Of a DNA stretch of 64,000 nucleotides, positions 27,129 through 34,954 are shown piece after piece. Numbering within the stretch: the first letter of the stretch is position 1; each line of letters begins with the position of its first letter. The DNA lies in NCBI RefSeq assembly GCF_024584805.1, contig NZ_CP075715.1, positions 3,034,026 to 3,098,025 of the forward strand, given 5' to 3'. Source of the DNA: Streptomyces sp. FIT100 (GTDB taxonomy: Bacteria; Actinomycetota; Actinomycetes; Streptomycetales; Streptomycetaceae). Position numbers and translations under genes: made by a program. Under the pieces are notes generated by a model that was not told where the DNA came from, ran no database searches, and saw only the letters and a program-made list of their open reading frames with translations.

Positions 27129-28550
27129 CTACCGCGCGCCGCGCAGGCGGCCCCATGGGGTGAACGTGAAGACCGCGCCGCCCAGCAGGATCACCGTGCC
27201 CGCCGCGAGGGCGAGGGCGCGGAGGACGGGGGTGTCCTCGGATCCGGTGTCGGCGAGGCCGCCGCCCGAGGCGTCGCCGCCGCCTGCGGAGCCGGAGGCC
27301 GAGCCGCCGCCGGCCGCGCCGCCCGGCTGGGCGGAGGTGTCGAGTTCGAGGGAGAACTCGACGTCGGCGGGCGGGGTGCACGTCGTGGTCGTGCCCAGCG
27401 CCATGACCGTGAGGACGCCCGGGCTGAGGGTGGTCTTCCCGGTGGCGCCCGGCTTGTACGTACCCTTCAGGTCCGGGATCTCGATCGGGTCGCCGGCCTT
27501 GATGGGCTCCGGGTTCGTGGGCCCTTCGACATGGACGAAGCCGGTGTCGGCGCCGCCGAGTTTGACCTCCATCGAGGGCTTGACGGAGTCGGCGGGGATG
27601 TCCGCCGGGCTGTCCATGACGGACTTGTTGAACTTCACGGTGAGGTCGAAGTCGCCGCCGTTCTTCTTGGCGTTGATCTGCACCGGGGAGACGGCCTCCT
27701 TGTCGCCGATGGGCGTCTTGCAGGAGTAGGGGACCTCGATCTCCTTGCCCTCGAAGTCGGTCTGGCCGCCGCCCCCGGTGGTCCCGCCGGAGTCGCCACC
27801 GCCGGAGCTGCTCGTACCGCCGGAGCTGGTGCCGCCCGCCGTGGAGCCGCCCGAGTCGGTGCCGCCCGAGTCGCCGCCGCCGCTGATCAGGCCGCCGGTC
27901 GTGGGCAGCCCGCCCGTCGTGCCGCCCGTCGTCGGCAGACCGCCGGTCGTGACACCGCCGGTCGTCGGCAGGCCGCCGGTGGTCGTACCGCCCGAACTGC
28001 CGCCGGCCTCCGTCACCTTGACCGTCGTGCCGGGCTGGACGGTCTCCTTCGGCGAGCACTTGGTGTCCGTCGAGATCGGCTTGGAGACGTTGATGTTGTA
28101 CCCGTCCGGCGTCAGCGTGATCTCGCCCGGCGCCGTCAGCTTGAGCTTGCCCTTCATGTCGGGCAGCACCATCGGGCTGTTCTTGGGGATCGGCGGGTTC
28201 TGCCGGGGGCCGTCCATCGCGAGGTCACCGGTCTGCGCCCCGGCCACCTTGACGGTGCCGGTCGGTTTGACCGTGTCCTTCTCCAGGTCGAGGATGTCGG
28301 GGTTCTTGGACGCGGCCTCGACCGTCTTCCAGACCACCTCGATCTCGTCCCCCACCTTGGCCTCGGCGGGCGCGGTGATCTGCACCTTGGTGGTGCCCTG
28401 GACGGGCGGCAGCCCGGAGATCGCCGGGGGGATGCACTCCGTCGCGTACGACACATCGGCGGCGTGGGCCGGTCCCGCGGTCAGCAGGATCCCCGCGCCG
28501 CAGAGCATCAGCGCGACCCCTGCCGCGCTCATCCTCCGTTGCGTGCTCAC
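27129..28550 (-). CDS. Surface protein with a LADTG sorting signal, two related domains
   Basis: The GTG at 28550 (AAGGGA upstream) gives 473 residues. A signal peptide ends near AGPAHA (about 30). Two similar beta domains, about 35-165 and 265-395, both end in a T-x-C-x-P element. A Gly/Ser/Thr linker with TTGGLP repeats lies between them. The last 42 residues are a sorting signal: LADTG at 432-436, a hydrophobic helix and an Arg-rich end. LAxTG is recognised by class E sortases in Streptomyces, so the protein should be bound covalently to peptidoglycan. It is the last gene of a four-gene operon; its GTG overlaps the previous stop (GTGA). Function beyond display is unknown. Confidence 0.8.
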   Translation of the reverse strand: MSTQRRMSAAGVALMLCGAGILLTAGPAHAADVSYATECIPPAISGLPPVQGTTKVQITAPAEAKVGDEIEVVWKTVEAASKNPDILDLEKDTVKPTGTVKVAGAQTGDLAMDGPRQNPPIPKNSPMVLPDMKGKLKLTAPGEITLTPDGYNINVSKPISTDTKCSPKETVQPGTTVKVTEAGGSSGGTTTGGLPTTGGVTTGGLPTTGGTTGGLPTTGGLISGGGDSGGTDSGGSTAGGTSSGGTSSSGGGDSGGTTGGGGQTDFEGKEIEVPYSCKTPIGDKEAVSPVQINAKKNGGDFDLTVKFNKSVMDSPADIPADSVKPSMEVKLGGADTGFVHVEGPTNPEPIKAGDPIEIPDLKGTYKPGATGKTTLSPGVLTVMALGTTTTCTPPADVEFSLELDTSAQPGGAAGGGSASGSAGGGDASGGGLADTGSEDTPVLRALALAAGTVILLGGAVFTFTPWGRLRGAR

Positions 28551-29662
28551 GTGTGTCCCTTCGTCGTGGGTCGGTTCTCTGACGGTGCGGAGTCCGGGGT
28601 GAACCACGGCAGCGCCGCCGCGGCGGTGGTGGTCGTGGTCACGGGCGGTACGTTCCGGTGGCGGCCGTTACGGGGGGTCCGGGACCTACGGGGACGCCCC
28701 ACCGTGCGCCGCGGGCGCACCCGGTCCACGACCGCCATCCCGATCCGGAACAGCGCCGCCGGTACGACCACGGCCAGCAGCACCCAGAAGAGCGTCACGC
28801 CCCAGGGCCTGCCCACGCCCCACGGCTGCTCGGCGAGCACCTTGGCGCCGTACTTGACCGAGACGTGGTAGTCGCCGTGTGCGCCCGCCGCGAGCTGGAC
28901 GGGCAGGGTGACCCGCGCCTTCTTTCCGGGCTGGATGGTGCCGCGCCACTGCCGCTCCTCCCACTGCGGGGCGAAGACGCCGTGCGCGGTGCCGACCTGG
29001 AAGACGGGGTCGTTGACCGGGGCGGAGCCGAGGTTGCCGACGGTGAGGACGAGTTCGCGGGTGGGCGGGGCGCCGAACCACACGAGCAGGCCGCTCGATC
29101 CGCGCAGGTCGACGGCGGTGAGGACGGCGAGCTTGCCGTCGCCCGTCTGCTGTGGGAGGGGGGCGGTGGGGTGGCCCGCGACGGTGAACGGGGCGTCCAC
29201 GGCGGCCTGTTCGCCCGTGACCGTCGCCACGTGGACGACGCACGGGCACGGCTTGGGGGGCTCCGCGACCGGCATCTTCTTGCTGAAGGCGCCCTTGGCG
29301 TCGGTGGTGACGGCCCGGCCGTCGGCGTTGGCGCAGGAGTTGGTGCCGCCGATCACGCCCCGGCCGGGGGCGGACTGCCCGCAGATCAGCATCATCAGCA
29401 GGGCGTTCGGGCGCCAGCCGGTGCCGCGGACGGTGATGTCGCCGCCTTTGCCGGCCTGTTGGGCGGAGAGCGTGACGGCGGGCTCCGCGTCGGCGGCGGG
29501 TGCGGAGGCAGTTAGGGGTACGGAGGCAGGTAGGGGTGCGGAGGCGGGTACGGCGGCGGCCGCGAGCGGGGACGGGCCGGTGAGCGTGATCGCGGCGGCG
29601 AGCAGCGCGCTGAGGAGCAGGCCGAGGCGCCCGCGTCGGAGAGGCTTGAATTGGGCGTTCAC
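28547..29662 (-). CDS. Exported single-pass membrane protein, neocarzinostatin-like region
   Basis: The GTG at 29662, with GGGAG upstream and a GTGA overlap with the gene before, gives 371 residues. A signal peptide (LGLLLSALLAAAITLTG) is followed by an Ala/Pro stretch. Residues about 55-160 form a beta domain with an ITVRGTGWRPN start and Cys pairs (LICGQ, NSCAN, PCPCVV), like the neocarzinostatin/IPT-type folds. A second beta domain follows (about 190-290). One membrane helix (about 298-318) and a 50-residue basic cytoplasmic tail end the protein. It is probably a scaffold or receptor for the two sortase substrates in its operon. Its function is not known. Confidence 0.7.
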   Translation of the reverse strand: MNAQFKPLRRGRLGLLLSALLAAAITLTGPSPLAAAAVPASAPLPASVPLTASAPAADAEPAVTLSAQQAGKGGDITVRGTGWRPNALLMMLICGQSAPGRGVIGGTNSCANADGRAVTTDAKGAFSKKMPVAEPPKPCPCVVHVATVTGEQAAVDAPFTVAGHPTAPLPQQTGDGKLAVLTAVDLRGSSGLLVWFGAPPTRELVLTVGNLGSAPVNDPVFQVGTAHGVFAPQWEERQWRGTIQPGKKARVTLPVQLAAGAHGDYHVSVKYGAKVLAEQPWGVGRPWGVTLFWVLLAVVVPAALFRIGMAVVDRVRPRRTVGRPRRSRTPRNGRHRNVPPVTTTTTAAAALPWFTPDSAPSENRPTTKGHT

Positions 29663-30495
29663 GGTCGGTCTCCCACCTTCGCCAGTCGCCGTTCGGTGCG
29701 CTTCAGTCGCAGGGCCGCCGCCCCGGCCGCCGCCGCGCCGAGGGCGAGCGCCACGCCGGTCGCGGCGCCCCACGGGACGTAGACCGCGGAGGCCGTCGCC
29801 TCGCCGTGGGCGCCGCCCTGGGCCGTCACGCGGAGGGTGACGTCGACGGAGTCGAGGGCGGGCGGGTCGGACCAGGGTTCCGTGAGGTCGACGCGGCGGC
29901 CGGGCCGGAGCTCCAGCGGGAGCGGGCGGGCCGGGCGGTCCAGCAGTGCGCCGGTGAGGCCGTCGGCGCTGACGGCGAGGCGCGGGGCGAGGACCGTGTT
30001 CCCGCGGTTGACCAGGGCGTAGTGGATGCGCCCGCCGTCCACCCGCACGTCCTCGACGGTCAGTGCGGCGAGCGCGGGACCGCCGACGCGCAGGTGGACG
30101 CGTACGACCGCGTCACGGCCGCCGGCCGTCGCGACGATCCGCGCCGTGTGGTCGCCGGGCGGGGCGCCCGCCGGCACGGTGACGGAGAACGGCACGTCGG
30201 CGCGGGTGCGGGGCGGCACGGTCACCCGGCCCGGGTCCCGTTCCCGGTCCCCGGCCAGCGCGATCCAACTCGTCCCGGCCGCCCGCAGCCGTACGGTCAG
30301 CGGCGCCGTGCCCGGATTGGTCACGGAGATCCGGTCCTCAAGGACCGTGCCGGGCGGTCCCTCCAGATAGACGTACGGTCTGCCGCCCGCCGCCGGCTCC
30401 GCCGTCCAGCCCGGCCCCGCGGCGGCCGCGGGCACGCCGAGGGGCCCGCACAGCAGTGCGGTGACGGCGGTGGCCAGCAGGGCGCGCGGCAGCAC
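29659..30495 (-). CDS. Exported protein with DUF916-like domain and C-terminal membrane helix
   Basis: The GTG at 30495 is chosen because it places a signal peptide at the N-terminus (LPRALLATAVTALLCGPLG) and follows the preceding stop codon by 2 nt. The 278-residue product has an Ig-like DUF916/NEW3-type domain (YVYLEGPPGTVLEDRISVTNPGTAP, then VTVPPRTRADVPFSVTVPAG). A second beta region is followed by a membrane helix (about 238-257) and a basic end. DUF916 proteins in Firmicutes attach WxL proteins to the wall; by analogy this one could hold the LPxTG-type partners. Homology is by pattern only. Confidence 0.7.
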   Translation of the reverse strand: MLPRALLATAVTALLCGPLGVPAAAAGPGWTAEPAAGGRPYVYLEGPPGTVLEDRISVTNPGTAPLTVRLRAAGTSWIALAGDRERDPGRVTVPPRTRADVPFSVTVPAGAPPGDHTARIVATAGGRDAVVRVHLRVGGPALAALTVEDVRVDGGRIHYALVNRGNTVLAPRLAVSADGLTGALLDRPARPLPLELRPGRRVDLTEPWSDPPALDSVDVTLRVTAQGGAHGEATASAVYVPWGAATGVALALGAAAAGAAALRLKRTERRLAKVGDRP

Positions 30496-30497
30496 GG

Positions 30498-31181
30498 TCA
30501 GCTCGCGGGCCGCGCGCCGCGGCGGGTCAGCCAGAGCACTCCGGCCACCCCGGCGAGGAACACCGTGCCGCCGAGCGTGCCGAGCGCGATCGCCGAGTCG
30601 AGCGGGCCGGTCTTGGGCAACTCCCCGGAGCCCGAGCCCGACTGCGAACCGCCGCCTCCGCCGGCCGCCGCCTGGACGTCGATTTCGAGGGACGGCTTCG
30701 GGTTGTTCTTGGGTGTGCACGTCGTGGTCGTACCCAGCGCCTTGATGGTGAGCACGCCCGCCGTGAAGGTGACCTTGCCCGTCTTCTTCGGGGTGTACGT
30801 ACCCGACAAGTCATTGATCTTGATAGGGGTGTTGGCGGGGACCGCCTCGGCGTTCGCGGGTCCCGACACCGGCACGGTCCCGCTGTCCGCGCCGCCCAGC
30901 TTGATCAGCGCGCTCGGGTTCATCGCGCCTTTGCCGAGCTCGACGGGGCTCGACGAGACGCCCTTCTCGAACGACATCGTGAGCTTGTAGGAGCTACCGC
31001 TCTTGACGGCCTTGATGTCGATCGGCGAGACGGCGCCCTTGGGGCCGATCGGCGTCTGGCACTGGTAGTCCACGTCCACCACTTCGGCATGGGCGGCGGG
31101 GGCGGCCATCAGCACCACCGAGCCCGCCAGCGCCGCCGCCAGCGTGAAAGCTGTCCGTTTCCGGTACGTCTGGTACGACAC
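30498..31181 (-). CDS. LPKTG-anchored surface protein, single domain
   Basis: The 227-residue protein starts at a GTG. The signal peptide runs to AAPAAHA (about 32). Residues 35-165 form a beta domain clearly related to the second domain of the LADTG protein (both contain YxCxTPIGxKxAVSP, KLGGADxG and LGTTTTCTP). After a Gly/Ser linker comes LPKTG at 188-192, a hydrophobic helix and RRGARPAS. It should be anchored to the wall by a class A or E type sortase. It is the first gene of the operon; its promoter lies within 31182-31280. Confidence 0.8.
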   Translation of the reverse strand: MSYQTYRKRTAFTLAAALAGSVVLMAAPAAHAEVVDVDYQCQTPIGPKGAVSPIDIKAVKSGSSYKLTMSFEKGVSSSPVELGKGAMNPSALIKLGGADSGTVPVSGPANAEAVPANTPIKINDLSGTYTPKKTGKVTFTAGVLTIKALGTTTTCTPKNNPKPSLEIDVQAAAGGGGGSQSGSGSGELPKTGPLDSAIALGTLGGTVFLAGVAGVLWLTRRGARPAS

Positions 31182-31280
31182 CTCGAATTCCCCTCATGCC
31201 GGGAAGTCGCCGCAAGTTACTGACGACACATCAGATCGGGCGCTCAAGGTACGCCTGGGTCCCGATGGAGGGAAGACAAA

Positions 31281-31303
31281 GAGCACGGCGGATCGCCGTG
31301 CTC
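31281..31303 (-). terminator. Terminator of the anti-sigma factor gene
   Basis: GAGCACGGCG pairs perfectly with CGCCGTGCTC around GAT. On the minus strand it is followed by TTTGTCTTCC. It lies 45 bp after the anti-sigma gene. Confidence 0.8.
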
Positions 31304-31347
31304 CACAACTGCTTCAAATGCCGGTTCGAAACACGGCGTTCCGGTCG

Positions 31348-31848
31348 CTACGAGGGCGCCGCGAGCTCCGCCCACACCGTCTTGCCCGGCATTCCCGGGA
31401 TGCGCATCACTCCCCAGTCCATGCAGAGCCGCTGCACGATGAACATCCCGTGCCCGCCCGGCCGGCCGGCGCGGTGCGGGGTGCGCGGCGCCGGCTGGCC
31501 CGTACCGCGGTCGGTGACCTCCAGCCGCAGTACCTTCGCGCTGCTGGAGACCCGCAGCTCCTCCGGCCCCTCGGCGTGCAGGCAGGCGTTGGTGACCAGC
31601 TCGGAGACGACGAGCAGAACGTCCTCGGCGGCGGCGCGGCGGTCGGCGGAGGCGGCGGGCAGCCAGCCCCAGTCGTACAGCGCCTGCCGGGTGAAGTCGC
31701 GTGCGAGCGGGACGATGCCGCTGGCGCTGCCCAGGGCGAGCGTGCGCACACGGAGGTCGGACACATCGGGGGCGGACGACGGATCGGAGCTTGCGCCGTC
31801 CGGCTCGGGGCCACGGTCGCCCGGCGGATGCTGCCGGGTGGTGCTCAT
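31348..31848 (-). CDS. Anti-sigma factor kinase (RsbW-like ATPase)
   Basis: The 166-residue protein is a compact GHKL ATPase: the N-box is SELVTNACLHA (E83, N87), and LEVTDRGTGQP with GRPGGHGMFIVQ provides the ATP lid and G boxes. Such proteins bind and block a sigma-B-type factor and phosphorylate an STAS antagonist. The context fits the sigI system of S. coelicolor, where I recall an anti-sigma (PrsI) and antagonist (ArsI) next to sigI. The two genes are separated by 188 bp, so they may have separate promoters. The first 30 residues are disordered and Ser/Pro rich. Confidence 0.88.
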   Translation of the reverse strand: MSTTRQHPPGDRGPEPDGASSDPSSAPDVSDLRVRTLALGSASGIVPLARDFTRQALYDWGWLPAASADRRAAAEDVLLVVSELVTNACLHAEGPEELRVSSSAKVLRLEVTDRGTGQPAPRTPHRAGRPGGHGMFIVQRLCMDWGVMRIPGMPGKTVWAELAAPS

Positions 31849-32036
31849 CAGCGCTTCACCTCACCGATTCACCAGTTCGCGATTGCTTCAGTACAGAGAG
31901 TGCAGGGACGGACAGTGCTGGACGGACTTCACAACGGACTCCACAGGGGCAGTGCGGGTGCGGGTGGTGCGGTCCGCGGGGGTCTTCTGCCCGGCCGAAT
32001 CAGGACAACACCCCCCGGCCTTTCAGCCCTGGGCGA

Positions 32037-32405
32037 TCAGTCGACCAGCGCCGCCCCGAGCGAGTCATGGACGGTGAAGACCGCCTCGGCACCGGTGATC
32101 TCGAAGACCCTGGCGACGACGGGCAGCATCCCTGCCAGATGGACCCCTCCCCCGGCCGCCTCGGCCCTGAGCCGGGCACCGAGCAGCACATTGAGGCCCG
32201 TGGAGTCGCAGAACTCGAGGTGTGAGCAGTCGACCACAAGCCGTGTCCGGCCCTGGTCCAGCGCTTCGTCGAGTGGCACACGCAACAAATCGGCCGTGTG
32301 GTGATCGAGCTCACCTCGCGGTGTCACGATCTCGCTCCGGCCCTCGGTGCGGACCTCGACCCGAAGCCGGCCCCGATTCGCGCTTTCGACCGTCTTGCGG
32401 TCCAT
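32037..32405 (-). CDS. Anti-sigma factor antagonist (STAS domain)
   Basis: The 122-residue STAS protein has the phosphorylatable Ser in HLEFCDSTGLN (S68) and the strands LVVDCS and VFTVHDS that flank it. When unphosphorylated it should capture the RsbW-like protein encoded 188 bp downstream and free the sigma factor. It is divergent from the sigma gene, 245 bp apart. The N-terminal TVESANRGRLRVEVRTEG is a typical first strand. Confidence 0.9.
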   Translation of the reverse strand: MDRKTVESANRGRLRVEVRTEGRSEIVTPRGELDHHTADLLRVPLDEALDQGRTRLVVDCSHLEFCDSTGLNVLLGARLRAEAAGGGVHLAGMLPVVARVFEITGAEAVFTVHDSLGAALVD

Positions 32406-32650
32406 GAACGTCCTCTTCGCCTCATCGCCGATGCCGTTGACGTCCGAGGAACATTACGCCTTCCCTACGGCTCTCGGTAGCCGAACTCCCCCACAAATCA
32501 GACAACTATGACATTTGACACTTGCAACCATCAGCAAAGAGCGGGTAGGGCTAGTAGGGACACAACCAACACGGCCGGCTTCGGAGGCGCCGCACACCGC
32601 AGCGACAGGTAGGCATCGGCAGCCTTGTGCCGAGAACCATGGAGGAGACC

Positions 32651-33589
32651 ATGTCACCCCGGCTCGACGAAACGCGTACCCCCCACGCGCCGTCGACACG
32701 TCAGCACGATCACCTCGAAGACCCCGCACACCCCGGGCACACGCCGACCGAGCACGCCGGGCACGCCGGGCATGCCGACCTCGGTGAGCTCGAACTCCCG
32801 GTGATCCCACCGTTCGACGAGGTCGGACCCGTGGACGCCCGGGCGCTTTCCAAGACGCTCTTCGCCCGCCTCGAAGTCCTCGAGGAAGGCACCCACGAGT
32901 ACGCGTACGTCCGCAACACGCTCGTCGAACTCAACCTGGCCCTGGTCAAGTTCGCCGCCGGCCGGTTCCGCTCCCGCAGCGAGCCGATGGAGGACATCAT
33001 CCAGGTGGGCACGATCGGCCTGATCAAGGCGATCGACCGCTTCGAGCTCAGCCGGGGCGTCGAGTTCCCCACCTTCGCGATGCCGACCATCGTCGGCGAG
33101 ATCAAGCGCTTCTTCCGCGACACGTCCTGGTCCGTGCGGGTGCCACGGCGGCTCCAGGAGCTCCGCCTCGACCTCGCGAAGGCGGGCGACGAGCTGGCCC
33201 AGCAGCTCGACCGCGCGCCGACGGTCGCGGAGCTCGCGGAGCGGCTCGGCCTCAGCAACGACGAGGTCGTCGAGGGCATGGCGGCGAGCAACGCGTACAC
33301 GGCGAGCTCGCTGGACGCCCAGCCCGAGGAGGACGAGACCGAGGGCGCCCTCGCGGACCGCATCGGGTACGAGGACCACGGCCTCGAAGGCATCGAGTAC
33401 ATCGAGTCGCTGAAGCCGCTCATCGCCTCGCTTCCCGCGCGCGACCGCACGATCCTGTCGCTCCGCTTCGTCGCCGGCATGACGCAGTCGGAGATCGGCG
33501 AGGAGCTCGGCATCTCGCAGATGCATGTGTCGCGGCTGCTCTCGCGCACACTGCGGAGACTCAGGAAGGGGCTCACGGTCGAGGAGTGA
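32651..33589 (+). CDS. sigI: SigB/SigF/SigG-family RNA polymerase sigma factor
   Basis: The ATG at 32651 has a GGAGGAG site 3-9 nt upstream and gives 312 residues. A His-rich N-terminus (TPTEHAGHAGHADLG) is not part of the fold. Region 2 shows VELNLALVKFAAGRF, MEDIIQVGTIGLIKAIDRFE and FPTFAMPTIVGEIKRFFRDT, region 3 is ELAQQLDRAPTVAELAERLG and region 4 is RDRTILSLRFVAGMTQSEIGEELGIS. It lies opposite an antagonist and an anti-sigma kinase, matching the sigI locus, so activity is set by partner switching, probably in response to osmotic or similar stress. The name comes from synteny; biochemistry was not tested. Confidence 0.88.
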   Translation: MSPRLDETRTPHAPSTRQHDHLEDPAHPGHTPTEHAGHAGHADLGELELPVIPPFDEVGPVDARALSKTLFARLEVLEEGTHEYAYVRNTLVELNLALVKFAAGRFRSRSEPMEDIIQVGTIGLIKAIDRFELSRGVEFPTFAMPTIVGEIKRFFRDTSWSVRVPRRLQELRLDLAKAGDELAQQLDRAPTVAELAERLGLSNDEVVEGMAASNAYTASSLDAQPEEDETEGALADRIGYEDHGLEGIEYIESLKPLIASLPARDRTILSLRFVAGMTQSEIGEELGISQMHVSRLLSRTLRRLRKGLTVEE

Positions 33590-33666
33590 CCGCCCCCGGC
33601 CGCCCCGGGCCGCCCCGGCCCCACCCGAGGATCCCCTCCATGGGTCCGTCCGAAGGGTCCGTTCAG

Positions 33667-33697
33667 AAGGGTCCATTCCGTCAAGGGATGGGCCCTT
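33667..33697 (+). terminator. Possible terminator after sigI
   Basis: AAGGGTCCAT pairs with ATGGGCCCTT with one mismatch (G-T) around an 11-nt loop, 78 bp after the sigma stop codon. Three GGTCC-containing repeats precede it. Confidence 0.45.
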
Positions 33698-33766
33698 CCG
33701 CCTTATTGACGGTGCGGTCCGGTATGGGCCACATTGAGCCGGGGGCTCAGGGGGGACGGTGGGGTC

Positions 33767-34954
33767 ATGGGGGAGGCGCTGGAAGCGCGCATGCGCGACC
33801 GCCTCGGCAGGGAATGCCTGTACGTGCCGTCGTGCCGGCTCGGGCTGTACGTGGCGCTGCGGCACTGGTGCCGGCCGGGCGGACGGGTGCTGATGTCGCC
33901 CGTCAACGACGACGTCATCTTCTTCGTGGTGCTCGCCGCCGGGTTGCGTCCCGTGCAGGCACCGCTCGATCCGCGCGACGGCTCCATCGACCTGCGCGCC
34001 GTACCCGACGCGGTGTGGCACGGACTGTCCGCGGTCCTCACGACGAATCTGTACGGCAATCCGGACCCGGCGCCGGAACTGCGCGCCCGCTGCGACGCGT
34101 CGGGCATCCCCCTGCTGGAGGACGCGGCGCACGCGATCGGGTCGCGGGTGGGCGGGCGGCCGGTCGGTTCCTACGGCGACGCCTCGGTCTTCAGCCTTTC
34201 CAAGCACACGGCGGCGAAGACCGGGGGCTTCCTGACCGTCGCCGACCCGGCGCTGCGCGGTGCGCTGGAGGAGGCGCGCGACGACCTCCTCGCACCGTCC
34301 CGCCTCGCCTCCGAACTCACCTACGCCTTACGGCCGTACGCGGAGGCCGGTGTCCGCGGGCTGCGGCTCGTGAGAGCGGCGCGGGCGGTGATGCGGCTGC
34401 TCGGGATGGCGGAGCGCGAGGAGATCCGCATGCCGCTGCGGGCGGACGAGCTGAAGCAGGCGATGGCGGAGGCGCCCGCGCTCGGACCGTTCCACTCCTG
34501 GGTGCGGGTCGACATGCACGACTACCGGATCGCGCCGGGAGCCGCCCGGCACAGCCGAACGGCCCGGCTGCTCGACCGGCTCGACGACCGCCTCGCCGCG
34601 CATCTCGCCGGGACACGCCGGCTGTCGGAGAGTCCGTGGGCCGCCGCGGGACCCGGCCCGGTGCAGCCGCTGTTCCGGGTCCCGCTCCTCGTCGAGGACC
34701 GTGACGCCGCGATCGCCGCCCTCGCCCGCCACCGGATCACCACGGGCTACCTCTACGACCCGCCCCTCGACGACTACGCGTCCGGCCTCTTCACCGATCC
34801 GTCGCCCGCCCCCGCAGCCGCCCGCTGGTTCGCCCGGCACGCTCTCCCGGCCGATCCGCTGCGGGCGGAGCGGATCATCGCGGTGCTGCGGGAGTCGGGG
34901 GCGCGCCCGGCGGGTGTCCCGGCAGAGTGCCGGCCCGGCGGGGACGGTGGCTGA
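33767..34954 (+). CDS. DegT/DnrJ/EryC1/StrS-type PLP aminotransferase
   Basis: The 395-residue protein has the DegT fold: SCRLGLYVALRHW binds PLP phosphate, LLEDAAHAIGS supplies the Asp that contacts the pyridine N, and VFSLSKHTAAKTGG holds the candidate Schiff-base Lys (K146 or K151). Family members aminate keto-sugars; here the product is probably an amino sugar for the polysaccharide made by the adjacent cluster. Codon 188 is TTA (34328-34330), rare in Streptomyces and read by the bldA tRNA, so expression may depend on development. It overlaps the flippase start by 8 nt. Confidence 0.82.
   Translation: MGEALEARMRDRLGRECLYVPSCRLGLYVALRHWCRPGGRVLMSPVNDDVIFFVVLAAGLRPVQAPLDPRDGSIDLRAVPDAVWHGLSAVLTTNLYGNPDPAPELRARCDASGIPLLEDAAHAIGSRVGGRPVGSYGDASVFSLSKHTAAKTGGFLTVADPALRGALEEARDDLLAPSRLASELTYALRPYAEAGVRGLRLVRAARAVMRLLGMAEREEIRMPLRADELKQAMAEAPALGPFHSWVRVDMHDYRIAPGAARHSRTARLLDRLDDRLAAHLAGTRRLSESPWAAAGPGPVQPLFRVPLLVEDRDAAIAALARHRITTGYLYDPPLDDYASGLFTDPSPAPAAARWFARHALPADPLRAERIIAVLRESGARPAGVPAECRPGGDGG

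Noticed and set aside
32515..32557. TTGACA at 32515 with TAGGGC or TAGTAG as the sigI promoter
   Set aside because: The spacing (25 bp or more) is too long, and the sigma-B-type GTTT...GGGTA pattern is also incomplete.
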